A stretch of 46,356 bases of DNA from a virus, in the IMG/VR virus record IMGVR_UViG_3300030098_006729, positions 6,286-52,641 of that record, one strand, 5' to 3'. Within the stretch, counting starts at the first letter, position 1, and the number at the start of each line of letters is the position of its first letter. A program made the position numbers and the translations under genes. The notes beneath the pieces were generated by a model, which had not been told where the DNA came from, did no database searches, and saw only the letters and a program-made list of their open reading frames with translations. This document shows, piece after piece, positions 1-7,460 of the stretch.

Positions 1-65
1 TGAGACCTGTGGATGTGGATACAAAAGAGGACTTGAAAAGATACTATGACAAAAATAATCGCTGA
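1..65 (+). CDS. Sugar nucleotidyltransferase (NeuA-like), C-terminal end only
   Basis: Reading frame 3 is open from the window edge to a TGA at 63-65 and gives the tail RPVDVDTKEDLKRYYDKNNR. The D-V-D-T-x-E-D-L signature is what closes many nucleotidyltransferases of the CMP-sialic-acid synthetase type (IDIDTPEDL-like), where the aspartates help bind metal and the sugar substrate. The frame overlaps the start of the following synthase gene by 20 bases, as expected for neighbours in one operon. A NeuA-like activating enzyme next to a NeuB-like synthase makes functional sense: one makes the nonulosonic acid and the other loads it on CMP. Only about 20 residues are visible, so the substrate and even the exact subfamily are inferred. 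Confidence 0.5.
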   Translation, partial: RPVDVDTKEDLKRYYDKNNR

Positions 66-864
66 AATTGGAATCAATCATAACGGCTCTATTAACATGG
101 CTAAAGACTTAATTGATTTATCAAAAGTTGCTGGCTGTGATTATGTAAAGTTTCAAAAGAGAACGCCCGACATTTGTGTTCCAGAAGAACAAAAATTAAA
201 GATGCGTGTAACACCTTGGGGTGAAATGACGTATATTGATTACAAGAAAAGAATTGAGTTTGAAGAGGAACAATATGATTTTCTCTTTTCTTATTGTAAA
301 AAAATAGGTATTGGCTGTTTTGCCTCCGTTTGGGACAATCCCTCGGTTGATTTTATGAACAGATATACCGATATAACAAAAATTCCATCTGCCTTGATTA
401 CCAACCATGAGCTTTGTAGTTATGCCAGGGAAAAGAACGATTTTTTGATTGTATCAACAGGAATGAGCACCGAGGAAGAAATAGAAAAAAATGTTGACAT
501 TTGTTCACCGGATGTTATAATGCATACAAACTCTTCGTATCCATCTAAAGTTGAGGAACTTAACTTGAATTATATCAAGTGGCTTGCTGAAAAACACCCT
601 AACGCTGAGATCGGCTATAGCGGTCACGAGTATGGGCTTGTTACAACCTTTGCAGCAGTTGCCTTGGGTGCCACTTGGGTTGAGCGTCATATCACTCTTG
701 ATAGAGGCATGTGGGGTAGTGATCATAAATCCTCTATCGAGCCATCTGGTTTGATTAAGCTTGTTAAGGGCATTCGAGACATTGAAAAGTCGCTTGGAAG
801 TGGTGGACCTCGACAAGTCTTGGGTAGTGAGTTGGAAAAAAGAAAATCTTTAAGAGGTAGTTGA
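46..864 (+). CDS. NeuB-family nonulosonic acid synthase, catalytic barrel only
   Basis: 272 residues of the NeuB fold, which condenses an N-acetylated hexosamine with phosphoenolpyruvate to give a sialic-acid-like sugar in the cytoplasm. Visible family marks are AEIGINHNGS at residues 6-15, YVKFQKR near 34-40, IVSTGMST near 136, GYSGHEYG near 190 and ERHITLDRGMWGSDHKSS near 213, which supplies the metal- and PEP-site residues. The protein stops right after the RKSLRG stretch, where normal NeuB proteins (about 340-350 residues) continue into the antifreeze-like SAF domain that reaches into the partner active site. That domain is absent here and there is no sign of it in the next frame. The start ATG at 46 overlaps the upstream nucleotidyltransferase; the stop overlaps the next ATG by one base. 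Whether the product is neuraminic, legionaminic or pseudaminic acid cannot be told. Confidence 0.88.
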   Translation: MTKIIAEIGINHNGSINMAKDLIDLSKVAGCDYVKFQKRTPDICVPEEQKLKMRVTPWGEMTYIDYKKRIEFEEEQYDFLFSYCKKIGIGCFASVWDNPSVDFMNRYTDITKIPSALITNHELCSYAREKNDFLIVSTGMSTEEEIEKNVDICSPDVIMHTNSSYPSKVEELNLNYIKWLAEKHPNAEIGYSGHEYGLVTTFAAVALGATWVERHITLDRGMWGSDHKSSIEPSGLIKLVKGIRDIEKSLGSGGPRQVLGSELEKRKSLRGS

Positions 865-1178
865 TGATTATATACGTCGATATCGACGAGACAATTTGCG
901 AAACTCCGCCCGACAGGAATTATAAATTGTCAAATCCGATAAAGGAAAATATTAAAAAGATAAACGATCTTTATGATGAGGGACACACAATCATATACTG
1001 GACAGCAAGAGGCACCGGCTCTGGAATAGATTGGAGAGATCTTACAGAAAAGCAGTTTGAAAAATGGGGAGTTAAATATCACCGCTTAAAACTTAGCAAG
1101 CCAATTTATGATTTGTTTATTTGTGATAAGGCAATTAACACAAGCACATATTTTGAAAAACAAGGGTGGGCGACATGA
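864..1178 (+). CDS. Small HAD-superfamily phosphatase
   Basis: About 104 residues. The N-terminal YVDIDETIC is HAD motif I, where the first Asp is the nucleophile and the second the acid/base. IIYWTARG in mid-sequence fits motif II (Thr), and DLFICDKAIN near the end fits the acidic motif IV. The short length, with no cap domain, resembles capsule- or LPS-operon HAD proteins and PNK 3'-phosphatase-like domains. In this setting it may remove a phosphate from a sugar intermediate, for example after the NeuB-like condensation; that is inference from position. I choose ATG 864, overlapping the upstream stop by one base, rather than the TTG one codon earlier. The end overlaps the next gene as ATGA. 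Confidence 0.72.
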   Translation: MIIYVDIDETICETPPDRNYKLSNPIKENIKKINDLYDEGHTIIYWTARGTGSGIDWRDLTEKQFEKWGVKYHRLKLSKPIYDLFICDKAINTSTYFEKQGWAT

Positions 1179-2323
1179 TTAAACTAGCAGAGAAAATAAT
1201 TGATGAAAAAGATGTTAGTAGTCTTGTTGAGTGGCTTAATTCCGGTGACAGATACACCAAGGGTGAACAAACAATAGCATTTGAGCAAGAGTGGTCAGAC
1301 TGGCTGGGTGGTAAACACTCTATTTTTGTAAACTCTGGCTCATCAGCAAACTTATTAGTGGTCTTGGCTTTGCTTTATTCAGGTAGACTTAGAAACAAAA
1401 AAGTTATAGTGCCAGCCATCAGTTGGGTTACCACTGTTTCTCCCGCAATTCAACTTGGCATGACACCTATTCTTTGTGATGCCGATAAAGACGACCTGGG
1501 ATTAGATATAGAACATTTTGAAAAGCTCTGCGAGAAACACCGCCCAGCATTGGCTATATTGGTTCATGTTCTGGGTCACTCTAACAAGATGGAAAAAATC
1601 TTACAAATCTGTAAAAAGTATGATATATTATTGATTGAAGACACATGTGAGGCTTATGGAAGTGAAATTGGTGGTAAAAAACTTGGAACTTTTGGGTTAG
1701 CAAGCACACACTCATTTTTTTATGGACATGCAATGTCAACTATAGAAGGGGGTATGGTCACCACAAATGATCGAGAATTATATAATATAATGCTCTCATT
1801 GCGTTCTCACGGCTGGTTAAGAGATAATGATTCAGACTACAGGGAGGAAACATTTAGCAAGTATAATATGGATGATGCTTTTTTAGCTAATTATTATTTT
1901 GTATTCCCTGGTTTGAATATTAGAAATACTGATTTAAGTGCATATATAGGAAGAAATCAATTGAAGAAAATTGACACCTTTGTCGCCAATAGGAGCAATA
2001 ATTATAATAGATTTATTGACAAACTAGAGAATCATGTATGGGTTCAACGAAGTAATACAGACCCTGTATCATCCCTTGCCTTTGGTATCATACATGAGAA
2101 CAGAATTAAAATTGCCGAGGAACTGGTAAATAATGGTGTTGAATGTAGACCTTTAATTTGTGGCTCTATTCAGGAGCACCCATTTTGGTACACAAGATAT
2201 GAAAAAGTTCATTTACCAAATGCCACTAAGGTCCACAAGGAAGGACTTTATGTCCCTTGTCATCAGAATCTTAATGCTGAACAGATTGATTTTATAAGTA
2301 AAATTATTTTGGATAATGTATAA
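1175..2323 (+). CDS. DegT-fold PLP enzyme with His for Lys: ColD-like sugar 3-dehydratase
   Basis: 382 residues of the DegT/DnrJ/EryC1/StrS aminotransferase fold: FVNSGSSANLL (PLP phosphate site), LIEDTCEAYGS (Asp that holds the pyridine N) and FFYGHAMSTIEGG. In aminotransferases the last motif carries the PLP-binding lysine; here the residue aligned with it is His185. The same Lys-to-His swap defines ColD (GDP-4-keto-6-deoxymannose 3-dehydratase) and the E1/RfbH dehydratases, which remove the C3 hydroxyl instead of transaminating. ColD is about 388 residues with His188, a close match in length and position. Gmd two genes downstream makes exactly the ColD substrate. Start is ATG 1175, an ATGA overlap with the HAD gene; the GTG at 1166 is less likely. 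Family is certain; the dehydratase assignment is a strong inference from one residue and context. Confidence 0.82.
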   Translation: MIKLAEKIIDEKDVSSLVEWLNSGDRYTKGEQTIAFEQEWSDWLGGKHSIFVNSGSSANLLVVLALLYSGRLRNKKVIVPAISWVTTVSPAIQLGMTPILCDADKDDLGLDIEHFEKLCEKHRPALAILVHVLGHSNKMEKILQICKKYDILLIEDTCEAYGSEIGGKKLGTFGLASTHSFFYGHAMSTIEGGMVTTNDRELYNIMLSLRSHGWLRDNDSDYREETFSKYNMDDAFLANYYFVFPGLNIRNTDLSAYIGRNQLKKIDTFVANRSNNYNRFIDKLENHVWVQRSNTDPVSSLAFGIIHENRIKIAEELVNNGVECRPLICGSIQEHPFWYTRYEKVHLPNATKVHKEGLYVPCHQNLNAEQIDFISKIILDNV

Positions 2324-2335
2324 TGGAGAAAACGA

Positions 2336-3592
2336 ATGAAATGTAGAATCTCTGGTAAGGAGACTGTTGAGGTTTTTAACTTAGGCGATCTTCTAATGTC
2401 TGACTTTACACCAGACGGAGAAAAGCCCCGCACAGGTCTTGGAGAGCTTAAAATGATGCTCTGTACTGAGTCTGGTCTTCTTCAATTGGAAACAATTCTG
2501 CCTCCTGAAGAAATGTATGGAAAATACTGGTACAGGTCCGGTATTAATGATACAATGAAACAGAAGCTGAAGGATGTCGCTGTATCCTGTCTTGATTCCA
2601 TTGACACAAAGGAAGGTGATGTATTTTTGGATATTGCCTGCAATGACGGCACTATGTTTGATTATGTTCCAGACTACATGATTAAGGTTGGAATTGATCC
2701 TGCTGACGATTCTTTTGTCGAAGAGTCTTCCAAGAAAGCCAATGCTATCGTGCAAGACTTTTTTAGTGCTGAAGCATACAGGCGAACTGAGTACGCCCAC
2801 CTGAAGCCCAAAATCATTACCACAATCGCGATGTTTTATGATTTGGATGATCCACAACCTTTTGTAGATGACATCTACGATATCTTAGACGACGATGGCA
2901 TCTGGGTTCTCCAACTGAGTTACACTCCCCTGATGCTAAAGCAGCTTGCTTTTGACAACATTTGTCATGAGCACATCTGTTATTATTCACTCAGTTCTAT
3001 GAAGTATCTGATGGATCGTGCCGGATTTGATATTGTTGATTGTCAACTAAATGATGTTAATGGTGGCAGCTTTAGAATTTATTTGATGAAGAAGACTGCT
3101 AATAAAACCAAGTTTAGAAACCAACAAGAGCGAGATGTCGCAAACTTTAGAGTTAACGCTCTGCTTGAGTATGAAAAATCACTTAAACTTAATGACCCTC
3201 AGACTTACATTGATTTTTATTCTGAGATCTGTAAGCTTCGTGATGACACGATGTCATTTATCAAGCAAGAGAAAGCTAAGGGCAAGAAGATTGCTGGCTA
3301 TGGTGCCTCCACGAAGGGTAACACCCTGTTGCAGTGGTATGGGCTGGATCACAATTATGTGGACTACATTGCAGAGCGGTCTGAATATAAATATGGACTT
3401 AAGACAGCAGGAACCAAGATTCCAATTATTGCAGAGGCAGATATGAGAGCAGACCACCCTGATTATCTTATTATCTTGCCCTGGCACTTTATCAACGAGT
3501 TTGCTGAGAGAGAGACTGAATATATTGAGAAAGGCGGAAAGTTTATTGTTCCGTGCCCAAAGTTTCTTGTTTATCCTGACGAGGGCAAGTGA
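2336..3592 (+). CDS. NovU/TylC3-type sugar C-methyltransferase
   Basis: 418 residues with the three-part layout of SAM-dependent sugar C-methyltransferases (TylC3, NovU, TcaB9): an N-terminal putative zinc module (1-52), a Rossmann SAM domain with FLDIACNDGT near residues 93-103, the family motif FDNICHEHICYYS near 205-217 that carries the catalytic His-Glu-His region, and a C-terminal domain with KIAGYGASTKGNTLLQWY. These enzymes methylate the carbon next to a 4-keto group of an NDP-deoxysugar. The zinc module is odd: two of the four usual cysteines are serines (C3, S6, C43, S46). The neighbouring Gmd and ColD-like genes would provide 4-keto sugars, so the likely product is a branched GDP-deoxysugar. 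Preceded by TGGAGAAA as ribosome binding site; its stop overlaps the next ATG. Confidence 0.88.
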   Translation: MKCRISGKETVEVFNLGDLLMSDFTPDGEKPRTGLGELKMMLCTESGLLQLETILPPEEMYGKYWYRSGINDTMKQKLKDVAVSCLDSIDTKEGDVFLDIACNDGTMFDYVPDYMIKVGIDPADDSFVEESSKKANAIVQDFFSAEAYRRTEYAHLKPKIITTIAMFYDLDDPQPFVDDIYDILDDDGIWVLQLSYTPLMLKQLAFDNICHEHICYYSLSSMKYLMDRAGFDIVDCQLNDVNGGSFRIYLMKKTANKTKFRNQQERDVANFRVNALLEYEKSLKLNDPQTYIDFYSEICKLRDDTMSFIKQEKAKGKKIAGYGASTKGNTLLQWYGLDHNYVDYIAERSEYKYGLKTAGTKIPIIAEADMRADHPDYLIILPWHFINEFAERETEYIEKGGKFIVPCPKFLVYPDEGK

Positions 3593-4533
3593 TGAATTTA
3601 TTAGATGTACAAGATAAACTTCTCGTGACTGGTGGCACAGGAATGGTCGGAGTTGCCTTACAAAAAGTCCTACCCCACGCAACTTATGTGGGTAGCAAAT
3701 ATGACCTGACCAACTTTGACAGAACTATGGAGCTTTTTGAGGAAGTTAAGCCAGAGTATGTTGTTCATCTCGCAGCAAAGGTCAGCGGCATGAAAGGCAA
3801 TATGGACGCCCTTGGAGCACACTACACAGAAAATGTGTATATGAACACAAATGTATTGGAGGCAAGCAGGATTCACAATGTGACAAAGGTTCTCTCAGTT
3901 TTAAGCACTTGTGTGTATCCAGAGTTTGCCAGACTGCCTTATATCGAGGAAGACATTCACAAGGGCATGCCTCACTACACCAATATGGGATATGGTTTTT
4001 CCAAGCGAATGCTTGATGTGCAAGCCCGAGCCTATCGGGATCAATATGGTAGCAACTTTGTTAATATCATTCCAAATAATCTTTTTGGAGAGAATGATAA
4101 TTTTCACTTAGTTGAGAGCCATGTTATCCCGTCTGTTATCCGCAAGGTATACGAGGCAAAGAGAAGCAACACCAATATTACGCTATGGGGTGACGGATCT
4201 CCTCGTCGAGAATTTACATATTCTAATGATTTGGCAGAAATAATTTTATTTATGTTTAACAACTATAATGATGTAGATCCCATCAATGTTGGAAATCCAG
4301 GCGAGCACACAATTAAAGAACTCTGTGAGATGGTCTGTGAGTTTTTGGAATATGAAAACGAAATTACTTGGGACACAAGTGTTAGTAACGGTCAACCAAG
4401 AAAGCCGTCTGATAATGGCAAATTTTTGGAGTTAGGTTGGAGCAATGATCGTTACACCGATTTTAGAATTGCTTTAAAAAATACTTGTGACTGGTTTGTT
4501 GAAAATTATGAAAATGTAAGGGGTGTAAGATGA
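3592..4533 (+). CDS. fcl: GDP-L-fucose synthase-like epimerase/reductase (Fcl or ColC)
   Basis: About 313 residues, extended short-chain dehydrogenase. TGGTGMVG binds NADP(H); [15 protein letters not shown] (catalytic Tyr-x3-Lys), [22 protein letters not shown] and [14 protein letters not shown] are the standard marks of GDP-4-keto-6-deoxymannose 3,5-epimerase/4-reductase. The Cys of STCVYP and the His of SHVIP correspond to the two acid/base residues used in epimerisation and both are present, so the enzyme looks active. With the ColD-like gene upstream, the role could instead be that of ColC, a homologue that epimerises at C5 and reduces the dideoxy ketone to GDP-L-colitose. Sequence alone does not separate the two. 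ATG 3592 is chosen over GTG 3589. Confidence 0.9.
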   Translation: MNLLDVQDKLLVTGGTGMVGVALQKVLPHATYVGSKYDLTNFDRTMELFEEVKPEYVVHLAAKVSGMKGNMDALGAHYTENVYMNTNVLEASRIHNVTKVLSVLSTCVYPEFARLPYIEEDIHKGMPHYTNMGYGFSKRMLDVQARAYRDQYGSNFVNIIPNNLFGENDNFHLVESHVIPSVIRKVYEAKRSNTNITLWGDGSPRREFTYSNDLAEIILFMFNNYNDVDPINVGNPGEHTIKELCEMVCEFLEYENEITWDTSVSNGQPRKPSDNGKFLELGWSNDRYTDFRIALKNTCDWFVENYENVRGVR

Positions 4534-5507
4534 AAACAGCACTGATAACAGGGATTACGGGACAAGACGGATCCTATTTAGCGGAATTGCTATTAAATAA
4601 AGGCTACAAAGTCGTAGGTGTTAAAAGACGCACATCGCTAATAGCCACAGATCGTATTGATAATATTTTTAATGATCCCGACCTGATTATGAATTTTGAT
4701 TTGGTCTATGGAAATATGAATGATTCAGGATGCCTTCACCGTCTTTTAATTGAACATAAGCCGGATGAAATATACAATCTTGCCGCCCAGTCTCATGTGC
4801 GTGTTTCTTTTGAAACCCCAGAAGAAACAACAGAATATGTTGCTATGGGTACACTACGTCTTTTGGAAGCATATAGAAATATTTGTCCCGAGGCAAAGTT
4901 TTATCAAGCGTCTTCATCCGAAATGTTTGGCGATAACCCTGAGAACCCGCAGAGTGAAACTACAAGACTTATGCCTGCGAGCCCTTATGCTTGCGCGAAG
5001 GTATATGCTCACAATCTTTGTAGAAATTACAGAGAAAGCTATGGACTTCACATTTCCAGTGGTATTCTTTTTAATCACGAATCTCCACGCCGTGGAGAGA
5101 CATTTGTCACCCGTAAAATTACCCAAGCAGCCGCGAATATAAAAATGGGCATACAAGATGACCTATTATTAGGTAACCTCGATGCTAAGAGAGACTGGGG
5201 CTTTGCAGGGGATTATGTGAAGGCAATGTGGCTCATGACACAACAGCAAACACCCGATGATTATGTTGTCGCGACAGGTGAAACTCACACAGTTAGAGAA
5301 TTTCTACAAGTTGTTTTTGATTATGCTGGACTTGACATAGACAAATATGTTAAGATTGATGAAAGACTTTTTAGACCTCACGAGGTTCCACTTTTGCTTG
5401 GTGATGCCACTAAGGCAAAAGAAAAGCTTGGCTGGGAACCAAAAGTAGACTTTGAGGGTCTTGCAAAGATGATGTATGACGCTGACTTAAGGGCACTATC
5501 AAAATGA
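4530..5507 (+). CDS. gmd: GDP-mannose 4,6-dehydratase
   Basis: 325 residues, very close to the Gmd family. [14 protein letters not shown] at the N-terminus is the NADP-binding loop; [31 protein letters not shown] (catalytic Ser/Thr and Glu region), [12 protein letters not shown] (Tyr-x3-Lys) and [19 protein letters not shown] follow in the usual order. It converts GDP-mannose to GDP-4-keto-6-deoxymannose, the branch point to fucose, rhamnose, perosamine and colitose. No mannose-1-phosphate guanylyltransferase gene is in the window, so GDP-mannose must come from the host or from upstream genes. Start ATG 4530 overlaps the preceding stop (ATGA), showing tight translational coupling. Confidence 0.95.
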   Translation: MKTALITGITGQDGSYLAELLLNKGYKVVGVKRRTSLIATDRIDNIFNDPDLIMNFDLVYGNMNDSGCLHRLLIEHKPDEIYNLAAQSHVRVSFETPEETTEYVAMGTLRLLEAYRNICPEAKFYQASSSEMFGDNPENPQSETTRLMPASPYACAKVYAHNLCRNYRESYGLHISSGILFNHESPRRGETFVTRKITQAAANIKMGIQDDLLLGNLDAKRDWGFAGDYVKAMWLMTQQQTPDDYVVATGETHTVREFLQVVFDYAGLDIDKYVKIDERLFRPHEVPLLLGDATKAKEKLGWEPKVDFEGLAKMMYDADLRALSK

Positions 5508-5833
5508 GAAGAGTAAGTAAGCCTTGGGGGTATGAAATAATATGGGCTGAAACCGCAGATTATGTAGGCAAGATTCTGCATATTAATGCAGGACACAGAC
5601 TTTCAAAACAATATCATAAAATAAAAGAAGAAACTCTTTATGTTTTAAGTGGGGTACTATGTAATTACGGTGAAAATGAAGAGATTGAGCGTATTTACCC
5701 CGGCGAAGCTTTTCATGTTATACCAAACCAGATCCACCGTTTTGGTGCCCTTGAAAACGATGTAGAAGTCGTTGAGGTCAGTACACCACATTTGAATGAT
5801 GTTGTCAGACTTGATGATGATTATTCAAGATAA
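5504..5833 (+). CDS. Cupin protein similar to type II phosphomannose isomerase domain
   Basis: 109 residues forming one cupin barrel. [11 protein letters not shown] at residues 4-14, [21 protein letters not shown] near 31-51 and PNQIHRFGA near 85 match the C-terminal isomerase domain of ManC/PMI type II proteins. The metal ligands expected from the fold, His of QYH, Glu of KEET and His of IHR, are present. It could interconvert fructose-6-P and mannose-6-P to raise the GDP-mannose supply for Gmd, or it could act as a sugar 3,5-epimerase; the first fits the sequence better. It is the last gene of the sugar operon, overlaps gmd by ATGA, and is followed by a promoter for the next transcription unit. 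Confidence 0.8.
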   Translation: MRRVSKPWGYEIIWAETADYVGKILHINAGHRLSKQYHKIKEETLYVLSGVLCNYGENEEIERIYPGEAFHVIPNQIHRFGALENDVEVVEVSTPHLNDVVRLDDDYSR

Positions 5834-5862
5834 TTGAAAAATACTAACTTATGTGTTATTAT
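5834..5862 (+). promoter_or_regulatory. Sigma70-type promoter with extended -10
   Basis: TTGAAA at 5834-5839, exactly 17 bases of spacer, then TATTAT at 5857-5862, preceded by TGT so that the -10 reads TGTTATTAT (extended -10). It sits in the 52-base gap after the sugar operon, 23 bases before the ATG at 5886, with AAAGGAGA at 5873-5880 as ribosome binding site. A host-polymerase promoter here would drive the small genes and the late sigma factor. A second promoter of the same form is at 40787. Confidence 0.68.
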
Positions 5863-5885
5863 ACAAATATTAAAAGGAGATACAC

Positions 5886-6158
5886 ATGCAACTTTCAGAC
5901 CAAGCGCTTGGAGCACTTATGCTTGCGCTACAAAACTCGCTCTTAAATCAAACGGATATTGTTCCAGTATTAAAAGAGTTTAACTTTACAGCTACAGATG
6001 ATGGTCTCGTTGTAGAGAACCCCCCCGTTGTTGATATGGGTGAAACCGCCACCGACACTGGGGGTGCTGTCTTTGATGCTTATATAGATGCAATTGAAGA
6101 GCCCAAAGTTCAAGATAGTGAGTTATGGGACGATTCATACATGGAAGACGGTTGTTAG
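5886..6158 (+). CDS. Conserved hypothetical small acidic protein
   Basis: 90 residues, no function recognised. The first 35 residues (LSDQALGALMLALQNSLLNQ and TDIVPVLKEF) look like two amphipathic helices; a short segment with ENPPVVDMGE follows, and the C-terminal third is rich in Asp and Glu. I believe similar short proteins occur in other marine T4-like phages near regulatory genes, but this is from memory and not checked. It has a strong ribosome binding site (AAAGGAGA, 5 bases before ATG) and is the first gene after the promoter at 5834. It may be an early or middle protein that binds a host factor; nothing in the sequence proves this. Confidence 0.7.
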   Translation: MQLSDQALGALMLALQNSLLNQTDIVPVLKEFNFTATDDGLVVENPPVVDMGETATDTGGAVFDAYIDAIEEPKVQDSELWDDSYMEDGC

Positions 6159-6159
6159 T

Positions 6160-6432
6160 TTGCCTAAATATGTTTATAAATGTTTGGAATGTGAAGAAAT
6201 CTATGAAGTAGTTCACGCTTTTAGTGAGACAAAATTTCATTGTTCCGAGGTAAATAAACAAAGTGAATGTGAGGGTTTTTCTACTTTAGAAAGAATACCT
6301 CAATCGATTAATTTTGTTAAAAAACAAAAAAAGAAAGTACAAGTAGGACAAATTGTAGACAACTTTATTAAAGACACCAAAAAAGAAGTCGAAGAATATA
6401 AAGAAGAAATGATCAACTGGAAACCTGAATAA
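6160..6432 (+). CDS. FmdB-like zinc-ribbon protein (TTG start)
   Basis: About 90 residues when started at TTG 6160, one base after the upstream stop. This gives the N-terminus MPKYVYKCLECEEIYEVVH, which is the usual beginning of FmdB-type zinc ribbons. The first metal pair is CLEC; the second is HCSEVNKQSEC, with a longer spacing than the usual CxxC. The C-terminal half is a charged, Lys/Glu-rich helix (KKEVEEYKEEM). A longer form from ATG 6088 would run through the previous gene in another frame and is less likely. A purine-rich GGAAGACGG lies just upstream of the TTG. The function is unknown; its place just before the late sigma factor makes a role in transcription possible. Its stop overlaps the next ATG by one base. 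Confidence 0.72.
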   Translation: MPKYVYKCLECEEIYEVVHAFSETKFHCSEVNKQSECEGFSTLERIPQSINFVKKQKKKVQVGQIVDNFIKDTKKEVEEYKEEMINWKPE

Positions 6433-6731
6433 TGTCCATATTTTTAATAATAACATTCATACTATCATTGACACTCAATGTGCTATTGATTTGGTATGTC
6501 CGAAAGGTTCAAGTTGATTATATTTTATACCTAAGAGATAATTTAGAAGAGTTTGCTTATATGCATAATCAATTCACTGAACATATAGATGAAGTATATA
6601 ATATGGAAATGTACTTTGGTGATCAATCTTTGTCTAAATTATTAGAGCACTCAAGGTTTGTAAGTGAGCAAACACAACAATATTTAGATGTTTTACGAGG
6701 GTTAGATTTTGAAGAAGATGAAGAAGAATAA
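6432..6731 (+). CDS. Small membrane-anchored protein
   Basis: 99 residues. Residues 3-22 (IFLIITFILSLTLNVLLIWY) are a clear transmembrane helix followed by positive charges, suggesting the N-terminus faces out or is a short anchor and the rest is cytoplasmic. The remainder is a long charged helix, probably coiled-coil, ending in a run of acidic residues (DFEEDEEE). No family recognised. TAATG overlap with the zinc-ribbon gene and two bases before the sigma factor gene place it firmly in the early/middle operon. Many phages carry such proteins of unknown role at this position. Confidence 0.75.
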   Translation: MSIFLIITFILSLTLNVLLIWYVRKVQVDYILYLRDNLEEFAYMHNQFTEHIDEVYNMEMYFGDQSLSKLLEHSRFVSEQTQQYLDVLRGLDFEEDEEE

Positions 6732-6733
6732 TT

Positions 6734-7423
6734 ATGCCGAGAAAACGAAAAGCAGGTAAGCATTATTTTACCAAGGATCACGAAAACGCAATTATTGACT
6801 ATGTTGCCACCGATGATCAAAAGATAAGAACCCAACTATACATAGACTGGATAGGTCCAGCCTTTGATGAGATGGTGGATAAGATTGTATACACTTATAA
6901 ATTTACTACTCTCCCAAACATCGATGCGCTCAAAGACGAGTGCAAAGTCTGGCTGACAACAATCCTTGACAAATATGATCCAAGCAAGGGATCAAAAGCA
7001 TTCTCATATTTTAGTGTAATAACGAAAAACTGGTTTATTCACAAAGTAAAGAAGAATGCTAAGAGAGCCAGAACCGAGGTTCTTTATGATGAAATGCCAA
7101 AAGAGGTTGATAACGAACTTGTTACAACCAGTAACCCATATCACGAAGAACGAGAGGAATATGAGTTTTGGCAGTCCCTGTGGGGAGAGATAGAAAGCTG
7201 GGACACTGGAAATCTAAAAGAAAATGAGAAAAAAGTATTAGAAGCAATTAAAATATTGCTCGACTCAATTGATGAAGATACGATGATATATAACAAAAAA
7301 GCAATCTATCTTTATTTGCGAGAACTTACCGGACTTAATACAAAGCAAATTGTTAACAATCTTAATAAGCTTCGTGTCAAATACAGAATTTTTAAGAAAA
7401 ATTGGGTCAATGGCAAAATATAA
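6734..7423 (+). CDS. 55: Late transcription sigma factor, T4 gp55-like
   Basis: 229 residues. The stretch from residue 66 to 107 holds the gp55 signature: LKDECKVWL, then YDPSKGSKAFSYF, then ITKNWFIHKVKK, which corresponds to sigma region 2 that opens the -10 element. T4 gp55 is 185 residues and recognises only a TATAAATA-type -10 at late promoters, together with the sliding clamp and gp33. Here the C-terminal 60 residues (AIYLYLRELTGLNTKQIVNNLNKLRVKY) look like an additional helix-turn-helix. The acidic-hydrophobic clamp-binding tail of T4 gp55 is not evident; the protein ends in basic residues. It is the last gene of the 5886 operon and is immediately upstream of the structural block it would control. 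Confidence 0.88.
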   Translation: MPRKRKAGKHYFTKDHENAIIDYVATDDQKIRTQLYIDWIGPAFDEMVDKIVYTYKFTTLPNIDALKDECKVWLTTILDKYDPSKGSKAFSYFSVITKNWFIHKVKKNAKRARTEVLYDEMPKEVDNELVTTSNPYHEEREEYEFWQSLWGEIESWDTGNLKENEKKVLEAIKILLDSIDEDTMIYNKKAIYLYLRELTGLNTKQIVNNLNKLRVKYRIFKKNWVNGKI

Positions 7424-7447
7424 GCTTGATAACCTCTAATTAATATT

Positions 7448-7453
7448 GGAGGG
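7448..7453 (+). promoter_or_regulatory. Strong ribosome binding site for the Cys-rich peptide
   Basis: GGAGGG seven bases before ATG 7461, in a stretch with no other candidate start in range. This near-perfect Shine-Dalgarno is the main argument that the 20-codon frame is translated. Confidence 0.6.
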
Positions 7454-7460
7454 CTGAGTC

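Noticed and set aside
861-866. TTG 861 as start of the HAD gene, and likewise GTG 1166 and GTG 3589 for later genes
   Set aside because: In each case an ATG one to three codons later overlaps the preceding stop in the ATGA or TGATG form used throughout the operon.
2393-2857. 154-codon open frame on the minus strand
   Set aside because: Lies fully within the C-methyltransferase gene, has no recognisable domain and an odd composition; a shadow frame.
3254-3682. 142-codon open frame on the minus strand
   Set aside because: Antisense to the methyltransferase/epimerase junction, where both plus-strand genes carry clear family motifs.
6088-6159. Longer N-terminus for the zinc-ribbon protein from ATG 6088
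   Set aside because: Would overlap 70 bases of the previous gene and hide the typical MPKYVYKC beginning; TTG 6160 fits the family better.
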